Shown: piece after piece, positions 47,226 to 57,868 of the stretch | Position numbering within the stretch: position 1 is the stretch's first letter | Layout of the letters: every line of letters begins with the position of its first letter | Assembly: GCF_018294505.1 (NCBI RefSeq) | Contig: NC_057813.1 | Location: 318,641,191-318,705,190 of the forward strand | Source of the DNA: Triticum aestivum | Taxonomy: Eukaryota > Streptophyta > Magnoliopsida > Poales > Poaceae | Direction of reading: 5' to 3' | Length of the DNA stretch: 64,000 nucleotides | The notes under the pieces: model-generated | Told to the model about the DNA's origin: nothing | What the model saw: the letters and a program-made list of their open reading frames with translations, nothing else | The model's database searches: none | Position numbers and translations under genes: made by a program

Positions 47226-47335
47226 CTCTCCCTAACAGCCTGACCAGATAGAACACCATGATAAGGACGGTTCACTATTCTCCTGTTCCTGGATAATCTT
47301 GATTTTTTGTACTCAGTAGGCCTTAGATGAGGTAT
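47226..47335 (-). pseudogene. RPL34: Ribosomal protein eL34 fragment, first recognisable exon
   Basis: It encodes [19 protein letters not shown] then [17 protein letters not shown], very close to plant eL34 (family usually RRTVNRPYGGVLSG). It is preceded by acceptor TTGTAG and followed by donor GTTAGT. No stop interrupts the 110-bp exon. A possible remnant of an earlier exon (TRIPGG followed by GTAACT) lies at about 47947-47970, weakly supported. The CysXXCys exon of eL34 is not seen. Confidence 0.85.
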
Positions 47336-48420
47336 CTACAACAAGTAAAACAAATATTGTTACAGCTTACAATGTCAAACCACTGATATTATACAACATG
47401 AAGCAAACTAACCATCCGTTAAATAGATTGAACAAATATTTTCTAAGGATCCTATTTCCATGCGAATTACATAAACATAAAGGAGACTAAATAAGCATAC
47501 AATGGAGATTTCATCCACAAAAATATTAGTTTTATTTAAACTCCCAACCAGCAAGTCCACTTGTTCTTTTACTCGTTTTATTTAAACTCACTTAGTCCAC
47601 TAGTAAATCATAGACAACAACAAACCATAATATTCAAAGGCCCATTAACATGAAAATCAACCAACTAGCATTAGTCACAGATTCTACGGTTTTTAGGCAT
47701 TAATCCGAACTTCCATGACACTGAGACACTGCATTTTGCTTCCTCTCCATGTGCCTGAAACGGCGCCCATGTTTTGGTTCCTCATTCAACTCTCAGTTGT
47801 GCCAAAGGCAGAAACATAATTTTGTTTTCGTTCACCAATCCAAAAAATAGTGGATATGCTGTAACAACATGTTGAGGGCTCGTTCTCAAAAAGAAAAGAA
47901 ATAACACAAGGTTGAGAAGAAACTATCACTGTTGTAGATAAGTTACCTCCAGGAATCCTAGTTAAAGAGAGCATGTTCGGAAGGAAGCAACTTGCAGACT
48001 ACTTACTTGCTGCGTGCAGCATTGGTTACTAATTTTCTTTACTGCTTTCGCACAGAGTTGGGGGAATTCACTTATGCAGGTTCTTTCAATGATGCTGCTT
48101 CACTAGTTATTGAGACGATCCCTATTCAGTAGGAAATTGTAGATAGGTTACATTTCAGGTACAAACCACTGAAGTCGTAATTAGGACGCTGGCTAGAAGA
48201 TGTTCATAGATTCTACGATTACACAGCGGTGGCAAGCAAGGCAGGCGCAACACTGTCACTGATCAGTGCTACCATTGATCACAAACAACTGTTTTTTTCC
48301 TGACCAGTACTATCACTGAGATGTTTAGTTGGAGTGGGGTGCCATCATCATCTAGCTAAGGATAAAACAGGCTTTGGCAATAATAGTAATATAAATTTTT
48401 GCTAAATGTTGCATATAAAA
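47336..48420. other. CACTA interior, no gene recognised
   Basis: AT-rich DNA that would be intron or flank of the captured eL34 piece. Apart from the weak exon candidate near 47950, nothing was seen. Confidence 0.45.
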
Positions 48421-48499
48421 AATTTCAGTACATGTCATCAGTCTCATACATAGTACTACAAATTAACATACATATATAGTACCAGTGAGATAAATAGGG

Positions 48500-48905
48500 A
48501 GAAGAGAGGCAGTGGCCGCGGAGTTCACCAGCGAATGGAAGGGAGGGCCGGGCGGGCGGGCGCCTCCTGCTGCCGGGCGGAGGGAAGAGAGGGTCGGGCA
48601 AGCGGGCGGCCGGTCGAGTACTGTTGTTGGGCGTGTCTTGCTGCACGACACTGAAGGAGGTCGGCCCGTGCGGGGAGGAGTCGAGCAGGGGCGGCGCGGC
48701 AGGAAGGATTCAAGGAGGAGGGGCGGTCGGGTCGGTGTGGGCGGTGGAGCGGCGGGGGCCTCGGCCGGCTGGGCGCGCCGCAGAGGAACGGCGGCGGTGA
48801 GGAACCCTAGTCGTCACGCTCGAGGAGGGAGGAAGGGGAGGGAGGCAGATCTCTGGCAAGGGGAGAGGAAGGGAGGCGGATAGGGGGGAGACGACTGACT
48901 GGCTT
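48500..48905 (-). other. GC-rich block resembling a captured 5' leader
   Basis: Sharply GC-rich compared with its flanks. On the minus strand it is pyrimidine-rich (CCGCCTCCCTTCCTCTCCCC) and contains an inverted AACCCTAG box at about 48807. That fits a plant gene leader oriented like the eL34 exons downstream, but no link is shown. Open frames on both strands are compositional. Confidence 0.3.
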
Positions 48906-48919
48906 GGTCTTTGATATTT

Positions 48920-49410
48920 CAGTGGGGGGAGGGTTAGCAATGGCGCACCTTTTAGAGATACGCCATAGAAATTGGTATAGGAATGGCGCACCTTCTCCTG
49001 GTGCGCCGTTACTAACTTTTTTTTTGATTTTTAGTTGCATGTAGTTATTACTAATATTCAAATACTTGCATTGCAAAACATTTGTGAATTGGTAAAATAT
49101 TTATGAATATGAAAAAATATCATCAAATTTGAAAAAATATTCATGAATTCAAAAAGTGCCCATGAAATTTAAAAATATTCAGGAGTTCAAAAAATATTAA
49201 CAAATTCAATACTTTTTGTGAGTTAGAAAAATGTTCGCATTTTCAAAAAATGTTTGCAAATTTAGGCAGGAAAAGGAACACTAAAAATAAAATACCAGAA
49301 TAAACATAAATAAAAATTGGTATATCAATGGTGCACCTTCTAGTGGTGCGCCATAAACACCGTGATAGCAATGGTGCACCTTCTCCTGGTGCGCCATTAC
49401 TAACTTTTTT
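48920..49410. repeat. Internal CACTA-type subterminal repeats and AT-rich array
   Basis: GGCGCACCTTCTCCTGGTGC-type units occur at about 48938, 48983 and 49378, with a diverged one at 49328, although this is the middle of the element. Between them (49070-49270) lie degenerate ATTCATGAATT/TTTGAAAAAATAT repeats. Confidence 0.75.
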
Positions 49411-49451
49411 TTATTTTACCAGAATAAAAATAAATAAAAACAATTAAAATA

Positions 49452-49571
49452 CCAGAAGAAAACACAAAGAAGCCCAAGGTGCCTGTAAATGATGATTTGC
49501 AACGAAGCAAGAGGGAGAAGAACAAAAATCCCAAATCCAAGAAGAAGGTGGTCGATACTTCAACTTGGTGA
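49452..49571 (+). other. Lysine-rich coding-like fragment on the opposite strand
   Basis: A 39-codon plus-strand stretch reads KKPKVPVNDDLQRSKREK then KNKNPKSKKKVVDTSTW before TGA, with no ATG. A good donor-like GGAAGGTAAGTAC follows at about 49590. It could be a captured exon or old CACTA sequence; not recognised. Confidence 0.3.
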
Positions 49572-49765
49572 TGGAGAAGTTACAAAAGGAAGGTAAGTAC
49601 AGACAACATTAATCCCCACTGTTTTGAACAAAAGAGGTTACTGGATAGAGGACTAGAACAGAAGAAATGCCATTTCCATACTTCAACTTAGTTGCATGTA
49701 ATAATTGAGCTTGCCACTGGCACACACACACACGCGGCCGACACGTCGTGATTCGATGATCTTAG

Positions 49766-51327
49766 CTATCTTTTCACAATCTTTTTGCCCTTCTTTTTTG
49801 CAAATGGAGTTCTTCTCTTGAATGGACGTCCTTTAGGTAGGGTGGTCCTGCTTCTTCTTGTGGTGTATGGTACTTCATCGTCGTCGTCATCTTCCATCTT
49901 CGAGTCATCGTACTTGTCAAAGTCTTGCTCATTGGCGAGTCCATCCATTCCGATGATGTTCCTTTTGCCTCTCCTCATGACAACAAGACTGGGCTTTGAC
50001 GGGTCGGTAATGAAGAAGCATTGGTCTACTTGGAAGCCAGTACCCATGGCTCATTTTTTGCGGTGACGTTTGCACCCGCGGTCTTGGATTTGGCTTCGGG
50101 TATAACCATGGTGGTGAAATACTGGTCTTCTTTTAGGACGTTGTTGGCCCATCTGACACGGAACATCGGGACCTTCTCTCCAGCATATCTCAGCTCCCAG
50201 ATCTCCTCGATCCTTCCGTAGTATCTGTCCTTGTCGTTACCGGTGTATGATTCCATCGTTACCCCAAAGTTCTGATAATCGCTCTTCATGTCCTTTTCCT
50301 CTGTGTAGAATGTGTAGCCGTTGATATCGTATGCCTCATAGGTCATCAGGTTGTGCTCGGCCCTATGACAAGGCGAATATGAGTTTTTCTTCCGCGGAAG
50401 AATCCTCATGTAAAGGGTACGACAGAAGCTTGTCCTTGAACCAACGCATGAAACATGTTTTGTGCTCTTTGATTATATCTTCGTCCGTCCTCTGTTGGCC
50501 TCGGTCATTGTATCGATTCTCAATAAAGGTTTGTGCTCTACCACCCAAGGATCGACCACATCTATGTGTTGTAGCGCGACTAGGTTTGCTCTTTCAAAGT
50601 CGGCGAGTCGACCCTTGAAGTCGGCATGCATTTCGCGGCAACCATCGCGCTGACCCCATCCAGCGAGCCTGCCGAGGTGCCTGTTGATGGGCAGACCAAC
50701 GGGGTTCTTGATGCGTAGATAATTCATGCAGTAGGAGATGCACTCTTCGGTCAGAAAGCCCTTGGCTATGCTTCCATCTGGACGTGCCCTGTTGCGGACG
50801 TATCCTTTGATGACACTATTCATCCTTTCGAACGGCATCATGCTATCCAGGAATGTCGGCCCAAGTTGGATGATATCCTCCACGATATGGACCAGCAGAT
50901 GCACCATAAAGTTGAAGAATGCGGGCGGGAAGTACATCTCAAGCTCGCATAGTATCACCATGATCTCTTCCTGTAGCCTTCTAAGTTGCCTCACGCCAAC
51001 CGACTTTTGAGAGATGACGTCGAAAAAGTTGCATAGTCCAAATAGCGTTTCACGGACGTACGCGTCCATGATCCAACGGATTGCAACTGGAAGTATCTGC
51101 ATCATCAGCACGTGACAGTCGTGCGACTTCATCCCGCTGAACTTTTGCTTCGCTGAGTCTAGGTATCTGCTTATCTTCCCCGCGTAACCATAAGGAAGTT
51201 TTACTCCTACGAGGCAGGTGAAAAACTGCTCGATCTCCTCCTGATTAGAGTGAAGCACGCGGGAGGGTAGTCATATTTGATCTTCTGGGCCTTTTTTCCT
51301 TTGCGACGACTTTCTGTGTCCTTCGCC

Positions 51328-51372
<45 letters not shown>

Positions 51373-53292
51373 GGGCATTTTGCGTGAAGCTCCTCCCTGA
51401 TGCCCATTGATTGCAAGTTTGCCCTTGCTTTGGGCCCATCTTAATTTGGTCCTCTCTGGCATGTTTAGCAGGGTACCAAGAAGACTCTCGCACACGTTCT
51501 TCGTGATATGCATGACATCAAGGCCGTGAGGCACACGGAGGATCTTCCAGTATGGCAAGTCCCAGAAAACAGACCTCGTTTTCCATACCTTCAGCAGCGG
51601 CTCTGGCACCTTTCACTTCTTTCTCGGCGGTTGGCACTCTTTCCAATTTTTCAACAACTCGTCTATTTCCTCGCCGCTCCTCGTACGCGGGCGTCTTCGG
51701 GGTTCGGTTTCACCATCGAACAGATCCTTGCGTTTTGTCCATGCGTCATTGTCGCGAAGCCACCTTCGATGTCCCATGAACACAGTTTCGAAGACCCGAG
51801 ATCTCTATCTAGCTGACGATATGTTGTGTCATCCATGCACCTGACGCATGCACAAAATCCGTGGACCACCTGCCCCGCGACATATCCGTAACCGAGATAG
51901 TCGTGCACCGTCGTGACCAGTGCGACTCTCATAGGGAAATATTCTTTCGCCGCGGCATCCCACGTAGTGGCTGGCGTTTTCCACAGCGTGTCTAGCTCCT
52001 CTTTCAGCAGCCATAGATACAGATTGATGTCGTTCCCTGGTTGTTTTGGCCCTTCAATTAGCATACTCATGTGAATGTACTTCCTCTTCATGCACAACCA
52101 GGTGGGAGGTTGTACATCCACACAAACACAGGCCAGGTGCTATGTGTGCTTCTCTGGCTCCCAAACGGATTGACTCCATCGATGCTCGCACCCAGCACGA
52201 TGTTCCTTGGATCGTCCCCAAATTCTGGGTGTTCGAAGTTCAACGCTTGCCACTGGCTCGCATCCTTAGGGTGACTCAGCATCTTGTCTTTTTTATTTAT
52301 CTCCGGATCATTTCCATCATCTTCTCTTCCCTATACCGCTGCAGACGAGGAGTGATCAGAAAGTACCACACCACTTTTTGAGGAGCTTTCTTCCTCTTCT
52401 TGTATCGAGTGACGCCGCACACCGGACATATGGTAGACTCCACGTGCTCGTCCCGATAAATGATGCAATCGTTCATGCACACATGGTATTTCACGTGCGG
52501 TAAATCCAGAGGACACACGATTTTCTTCGCCTCCTCGAAACTGGTCGGGCACTTGTTCCCCTTGGGAAGACGTTCGTGCCAGAATGACATGTTCTCGTCG
52601 AAGCATGCGTCGACCATTTTGTGTTTTACCTTCATCTCCAGAGCCATGAGCGTTACTTTCAGGCAGGTATCCTCGGGCCTGCATCCTTCATACAATGGAG
52701 TAACCACGTCTATCTCCAGTTGATCCAGCTTGGCTTTCTCTCGGGCGGCAGCTCTTGCGTTACCCATCTGCTTGAGAAGAAGCTCTTGAATATGAGGGTC
52801 CTGCACCCAGTCCATCGATTGTCCATCATCGTCTGCTTCGGCATCTTCATCTTCATGATCATGCCCTTCATCTTGATATTCCTCATCATCAAGTCCGACA
52901 TCTTCTACATGATGACTATGCCCTGCATCTACTTCGTGATCATGTCCTGGAGATTCTTCGTCTTCTCGCCCGCCCTCGCCGCTATTGTCTTGCTGCCCTT
53001 CCTTATTTCTTGCCCGGCCCCCATGGACGACTTCATAATCATCTTCATCACCTTGCCACCGATAGCCATCCATGAAACCACGCACGAGCAGGTGGTCCCG
53101 CACTTGTCTGGAATCCGGGTCCATAAGGTTCCTCAGCTTGCATCTTCGACACAGACATCTTATCTCTGTCTCGTTCTTTTGAAGCATCTCGGCCTTCACG
53201 GAGCTCAAAAATCTATTCACGATGCCTTCGGTCATCGTGCGGACCATGGTCGCCTGCGGGGTAGAGCAAAACGATATTTTAGAACCAAACAA
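49766..53292 (-). pseudogene. CACTA TnpD-type transposase, broken (copy 1)
   Basis: Start ATG at 53247 follows an acceptor CCCCGCAG, so a leader intron is likely. Domains in order: zinc-binding N-terminal transposase-associated region (CLCRRCKLRN...VRDHLLVRGFMDGY), a long Asp/Glu/His-rich acidic stretch, Transposase_21 core (ICPVCGVTRYKKRKKAPQ, LGASIDGVNPFG, HGLDVMHITKNVCESLLG), DUF4218 (HDCHVLMMQILPVAIRW, PFERMNSVIKGYVRN), DUF4216 (FGVTMESYTGNDKDRYYGRI, FRVRWANNVLKEDQYF) and a basic C-terminus (RPFKRRTPFAKKKGKK). Stops or shifts at about 52297, 52088-52121, 51650 and between 50409 and 50473 prevent a full product. The part upstream of 51394 is duplicated at 55971-57868. Confidence 0.85.
51327..51372. 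repeat. (TCA)n microsatellite inside TnpD
   Basis: About 15 uninterrupted TCA units encode an Asp run on the minus strand. It ends 21 bp from the left breakpoint of the 4.58-kb duplication and is absent from copy 2. Confidence 0.95.
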
Positions 53293-53694
53293 AAATTGGC
53301 ATGACTTTGCCTAAAAATAGAACAAAAAAGAAAGCATAGTGCCAAATTCTCACCGAAACGGAAATGAATCAACATTCCGGGAAAATATTGGCAACTATCG
53401 CATTTCAAATACCAGTACCTCCAAACACAAACATATGCAACACCACAAACATATGTAGATCTAGGCCATAAAAAGTGTGCACGTTGTTGGAGGGAGAAAA
53501 AAGTAGACCTAGAACATAAAGAAAGCTTTTCCCTTACTTACCTATAAAAAAGTCAATTTAACCACTTAATTTGGGTGAATCTATGGTGCAAATGAGGTGA
53601 GGAGGAGGAGGAAGCCGAGACCAAGCTTGGTAGAGGTGGAGAGAATGAAATGAGGAAAGTGAGTGTGGTAGGTGGTTGTCAAAAATATCTAGCT
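53293..53694 (-). promoter_or_regulatory. TnpD leader/upstream region
   Basis: AT-rich DNA between the TnpD first ORF and the subterminal repeats. 53298-53382 shares TTGGCATGAC, AGTGCC and ACCGAAACGGAAAT with the hairpin at 46163-46295. A GGAGGAGGAGG tract lies near 53600. The copy in unit 2 is 57869-58270. Confidence 0.5.
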
Positions 53695-54176
53695 GCTCTC
53701 AGGTTACCAATGGCGCACCTCCTAAGAATGCGCCATTGGTAACCATGGTTACTAATGGCGCACCTGGTGTGTGGTGCGCCATTACTAGTTTTGAAAAAAA
53801 ATGTTAGTAGTGGCGCACTGTGGGTGTGGTGCGCCATTACTAGTTTTAACTAGTAATGGCGCACTATCCCCAGGTGCGCCATTACTAGTTTTGAAAAAAA
53901 AATTGTTAGTAATGGCACACCGAGGGTGTGGTGCGCCATTACTAGTTTAACTAGTAATGGCGCACTATCCCTTGGTGCACCACTGCTAAGTCTAGGTAAG
54001 GGTGTGCGGCCAGGAAAAAACTAGTAATGGCGCACCAAACACCAAGTGCGCCATTAGTAATATGGCCACTAATGGTGCACCTATATTTGGTGCACCACTG
54101 CCATATAGCAGTGGCGCACCACATACATGGTGCGCCATTAATGTCCATATTAGCTATAGCCGTTTTTCTAGTAGTG
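53695..54176. repeat. CACTA 5' subterminal array and terminus A
   Basis: At least ten GGCGCACC/GGTGCGCC units, many as palindromic pairs around ACTAGTTTTGAAAA. It ends with the inverse of CACTACTAGAAAAACGG at 54176, a complete CACTA terminus, followed by CTC and then copia DNA instead of the insertion-site MITE. Unit 2 copy: 58271-58752. Confidence 0.85.
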
Positions 54177-54897
54177 CTCCTGTGACTGCTGCCAGCGACG
54201 ACTTCCTCAATGACAACCTTCTTCCCCGACCTCGGTAACCTCTTCATCAACGACATCAGTGACAACATCAACCAAAGCGGTTCTGCTCCCACTGTACAGT
54301 ATGTGATTTTGTCCTCCTGGTTTAGTCCGCATCATTATTTTGATCTTTGCAATTGTTGTCATGATCTATTTACTGTTGATGCAAATTAAATCTCATAGTA
54401 AATTGCTCATATATTCAACAATCCAATCCAAAAACCTGATTATAGGCAATTTACTCCGAGTGGTTTTGCTGCGCTTTTGAAGCCGCCTACTTTTAAGGGG
54501 GTGCAATATAAAAGGTGGCGCACAAGAGCAGTATATTTGCTTTAGATCATGTACTGCTATGACACCACTAAGGGTAAGCCTGAGGGCGATCTTAATCCTA
54601 CACATCAGGAAGCTTTCGAGAACATGGATACCCTCTTCAAAGCTGCCCTGCTGAGTTTTCGTGATGATTCCATTGTGGGTTCATATATGTCGTTTGACAG
54701 CGGCAAAGACATGTGGGTTGCGCTCGAGGCCACGTTTGGGGCCTCGGGCGCTGGCAATGAGTTGTACGTCATGGAGCAATTATGTGACAACAAGATGACT
54801 GATGAGCGCTCTGTTGTTCAGAAGACTCATGAGATACAGTCACTCGCTAAGGAACTTGAGTACTTTAAGTGTGTGTTGCCGGGACCATCATTGCTAA
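54177..54897 (+). pseudogene. Copia-type retrotransposon gag fragment between two CACTA ends
   Basis: The plus strand reads FTPSGFAALLKPPTFKGVQY, then KRWRTRAVYLL, a TAG, then IMYCYDTTKGKPE, FENMDTLFKAALLSF, YMSFDSGKDMWVALEATFGA and SLAKELEYFKCVLP: the UBN2-type gag of Ty1/copia elements. After CVLP a short deletion and frame change leads to IIAK, and the fragment stops at GCTAAG (54897). No LTR or other copia gene is present. Unit 2 copy at 58753-59473 carries Met for Thr (EAMFGA). Confidence 0.8.
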
Positions 54898-55239
54898 GCG
54901 CACCGTCTGTTAGTAGTGGTGCACCATCAGCAGACTCATTTGTTCCCACGGAAGAAAAAATGTTAGTAGTGGCGCACCGTCTGTGTGGTGTGCCATTACT
55001 AGTTTTGAATTTTTTTTGAAAAAATAGTTAGTAGTGGCGCACAGAGGGTGTGGTGCGCCATTACTAGTTTTGAAAAAAAATGTTAGTAGTGGCGCACCGT
55101 GGGTGTGGTGCGCCATTAGTGATATGGCCACTAATGGCGTACCTATATATGGTGCGCCACTGCTATATAGCAGTGGCGCACCACATACATGGTGCGCCAT
55201 TAATGTTCATATTAGCTATAGCCTTTTTTTCTAGTAGTG
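54898..55239. repeat. CACTA 5' subterminal array and terminus B
   Basis: GGCGCACC units again, closely related to array A (both end CATACATGGTGCGCCATTAA then the TIR). It terminates at 55239 next to the split Harbinger-type MITE, so this is the terminus used in the last transposition. Unit 2 copy: 59474-59815. Confidence 0.85.
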
Positions 55240-55409
55240 ATGCGCTCCTAGGCACTATGTGAGAGTGGAAAGTGGGCCATGTATTAATAAAGTAGCACAT
55301 ACTTATAGCTAACCGTTATACATGTTGGCTATAGACGACATGTCACTTTCTTATAGTCAATAGTTGGATATACAATTAACCATGCTCTTATACACCTAGA
55401 CAGAGGGAG
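55240..55409. mobile_element. Right ends of the Harbinger-type MITE and of the Stowaway-type element
   Basis: 55240-55387 completes the MITE begun at 37515. 55388-55409 (TTATACACCTAGACAGAGGG then AG) completes the Stowaway-type element begun at 25419, followed by TA. Duplicated at 59816-59985. Confidence 0.65.
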
Positions 55410-55411
55410 TA

Positions 55412-55691
55412 AATTAGGATGATTTGAGGGGCCAGAGGAGATGTAAGAAATGGTTCATTGTAAGTCTTTCACCATTACTGTAGTAAAAATTCTCAATTAA
55501 TCTCATAAATGGCAAGCGAGAAGTCTAATGGAGAAAAAGCATAGATGGAAGATTTCTAGACTAAACCATAAATGGATACACTTTTATTCCAGCGCGGTAC
55601 ACTAATAGAGCAAGATCATGCATTGAAGGTTCTATACTATATAAATAAGAAGTCTCCACATGCTTAGACAGTGGATTACATTGAGTGAAGA
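55412..55691. other. 3' flank of the SINA-like gene (copy 1)
   Basis: Non-coding; no repeat recognised. It is duplicated at 59988-60267. It is the original host DNA between the SINA-like stop codon and the Stowaway insertion. Confidence 0.5.
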
Positions 55692-56186
55692 CTAATGATG
55701 AATAGTTGACTTGGTAATGCATATGACCAGGTGAACCTCCTTGGAGTCCCCGTGTATCATCTTGGGGTCAAAATCATACCAGGCGTCTTCCATGTCCACA
55801 TTGCCCAGAACGGAGCAGCTCGGCACAGTCCTAGTCAACGTGATGGAGGCGGCATGGGCGCCCTCATTCTTTAGAGGGTTAGTAACAGTGAGCACGCACA
55901 CGTACACCAGCCTCGTGTCAGCGTCAGCGGCATTGCCCCTGACACACACTATAGAGACGGGGCGGTGGCCTCCCTGATGCCCATTGATTGCAAGTTTGCC
56001 CTTGCTTTGGGCCCATCTTAATTTGGTCCTCTCTGGCATGTTTAGCAGGGTACCAAGAAGACTCTCGCACACGTTCTTCGTGATATGCATGACATCAAGG
56101 CCGTGAGGCACACGGAGGATCTTCCAGTATGGCAAGTCCCAGAAAACAGACCTCGTTTTCCATACCTTCAGCAGCGGCTCTGGCAC
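55692..56186 (-). pseudogene. TnpD-SINA fusion ORF at the duplication junction
   Basis: A 164-codon open frame. Residues 1 to about 73 are TnpD Transposase_21 sequence (HGLDVMHITKNVCESLLGTL, ending INGHQGG). The rest is the C-terminal SINA-like region (HRPVSIVCVRGNAADADTRL, WYDFDPKMIHGDSKEVHL) to the stop at 55692. The join is exactly at the tandem-duplication breakpoint (55970/55971) and is in frame. Neither half has its own N-terminus or promoter here, so it is probably a structural by-product. Residues 55692-55970 are a truncated second copy of the SINA-like gene. Confidence 0.8.
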
Positions 56187-57868
56187 CTTTCACTTCTTTC
56201 TCGGCGGTTGGCACTCTTTCCAATTTTTCAACAACTCGTCTATTTCCTCGCCGCTCCTCGTACGCGGGCGTCTTCGGGGTTCGGTTTCACCATCGAACAG
56301 ATCCTTGCGTTTTGTCCATGCGTCATTGTCGCGAAGCCACCTTCGATGTCCCATGAACACAGTTTCGAAGACCCGAGATCTCTATCTAGCTGACGATATG
56401 TTGTGTCATCCATGCACCTGACGCATGCACAAAATCCGTGGACCACCTGCCCCGCGACATATCCGTAACCGAGATAGTCGTGCACCGTCGTGACCAGTGC
56501 GACTCTCATAGGGAAATATTCTTTCGCCGCGGCATCCCACGTAGTGGCTGGCGTTTTCCACAGCGTGTCTAGCTCCTCTTTCAGCAGCCATAGATACAGA
56601 TTGATGTCGTTCCCTGGTTGTTTTGGCCCTTCAATTAGCATACTCATGTGAATGTACTTCCTCTTCATGCACAACCAGGTGGGAGGTTGTACATCCACAC
56701 AAACACAGGCCAGGTGCTATGTGTGCTTCTCTGGCTCCCAAACGGATTGACTCCATCGATGCTCGCACCCAGCACGATGTTCCTTGGATCGTCCCCAAAT
56801 TCTGGGTGTTCGAAGTTCAACGCTTGCCACTGGCTCGCATCCTTAGGGTGACTCAGCATCTTGTCTTTTTTATTTATCTCCGGATCATTTCCATCATCTT
56901 CTCTTCCCTATACCGCTGCAGACGAGGAGTGATCAGAAAGTACCACACCACTTTTTGAGGAGCTTTCTTCCTCTTCTTGTATCGAGTGACGCTGCACACC
57001 GGACATATGGTAGACTCCACGTGCTCGTCCCTATAAAAGATGCAATCGTTCATGCACACATGGTATTTCACGTGCGGTAAATCCAGAGGACACACGATTT
57101 TCTTTGCCTCCTCGAAACTGGTCGGGCACTTGTTCCCCTTGGGAAGACGTTCGTGCCAGAATGACATGTTCTCGTCGAAGCATGCGTCACCATTTTGTGT
57201 TTTACCTTCATCTCCAGAGCCATGAGCGTTACTTTCAGGCAGGTATCCTCGGGCCTGCATCCTTCATACAATGGAGTAACCACGTCTATCTCCAGTTGAT
57301 CCAGCTTGGCTTTCTCTCGGGCGGCAGCTCTTGCGTTACCCATCTGCTTGAGAAGAAGCTCTTGAATATGAGGGTCCTGCACCCAGTCCATCGATTGTCC
57401 ATCATCGTCTGCTTCGGCATCTTCATCTTCATGATCATGCCCTTCATCTTGATATTCCTCATCATCAAGTCCGACATCTTCTACATGATGACTATGCCCT
57501 GCATCTACTTCGTGATCATGTCCTGGAGATTCTTCGTCTTCTCGCCCGCCCTCGCCGCTATTGTCTTGCTGCCCTTCCTTATTTCTTGCCCGGCCCCCAT
57601 GGACGACTTCATAATCATCTTCATCACCTTGCCACCGATAGCCATCCATGAAACCACGCACGAGCAGGTGGTCCCGCACTTGTCTGGAATCCGGGTCCAT
57701 AAGGTTCCTCAGCTTGCATCTTCGACACAGACATCTTATCTCTGTCTCGTTCTTTTGAAGCATCTCGGCCTTCACGGAGCTCAAAAATCTATTCACGATG
57801 CCTTCGGTCATCGTGCGGACCATGGTCGCCTGCGGGGTAGAGCAAAACGATATTTTAGAACCAAACAA
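55971..57868 (-). pseudogene. CACTA TnpD-type transposase, 5' half only (copy 2)
   Basis: Collinear with 51394-53292. It ends at the SINA junction, so DUF4218 and DUF4216 are missing. It has the same lesions as copy 1 plus one private frameshift: a G missing near 57187 (CATGCGTCACCATT instead of CATGCGTCGACCATT) separates 57068-57868 from 56874-57260. Confidence 0.87.

Larger units (their letters stand above)
37644..55239 (-). mobile_element. Large CACTA element (Caspar-like), minus strand, composite
   Basis: The left terminus is CACTAATAGAAAAAAGG. The right terminus is the inverse of CACTACTAGAAAAAAAGG, ending 55239. Both lead into GGCGCACC subterminal repeats. Flanking trinucleotides are ACG (37641-37643) and ATG (55240-55242), matching if one CpG decayed. 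In transcription order from the right it holds TnpD, a spliced second gene, an Ulp1-like segment and a viroplasmin-like gene, as in autonomous Triticeae CACTA elements. It also contains foreign pieces: eL34 exons, a copia gag fragment and a solo LTR. Confidence 0.8.
51394..55970. repeat. 4.58-kb tandem duplication, unit 1
   Basis: The unit runs from TnpD (TCCCTGATGCCCATTG) to SINA-like coding sequence (GGGGCGGTGGCC). Unit 2 is 55971-60546. They differ by a handful of substitutions and single-base indels (for example one G lost near 57187, and 54728 C versus 59304 T). The junction shares only CCT with both parents, a microhomology-type breakpoint. Confidence 0.92.

Noticed and set aside
52621..53304. 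227-codon plus-strand frame (and 57104-57880) with hydrophobic stretches
   Set aside because: Antisense shadow of the TnpD acidic region; the apparent membrane segments are complements of Asp/Glu/His codons.
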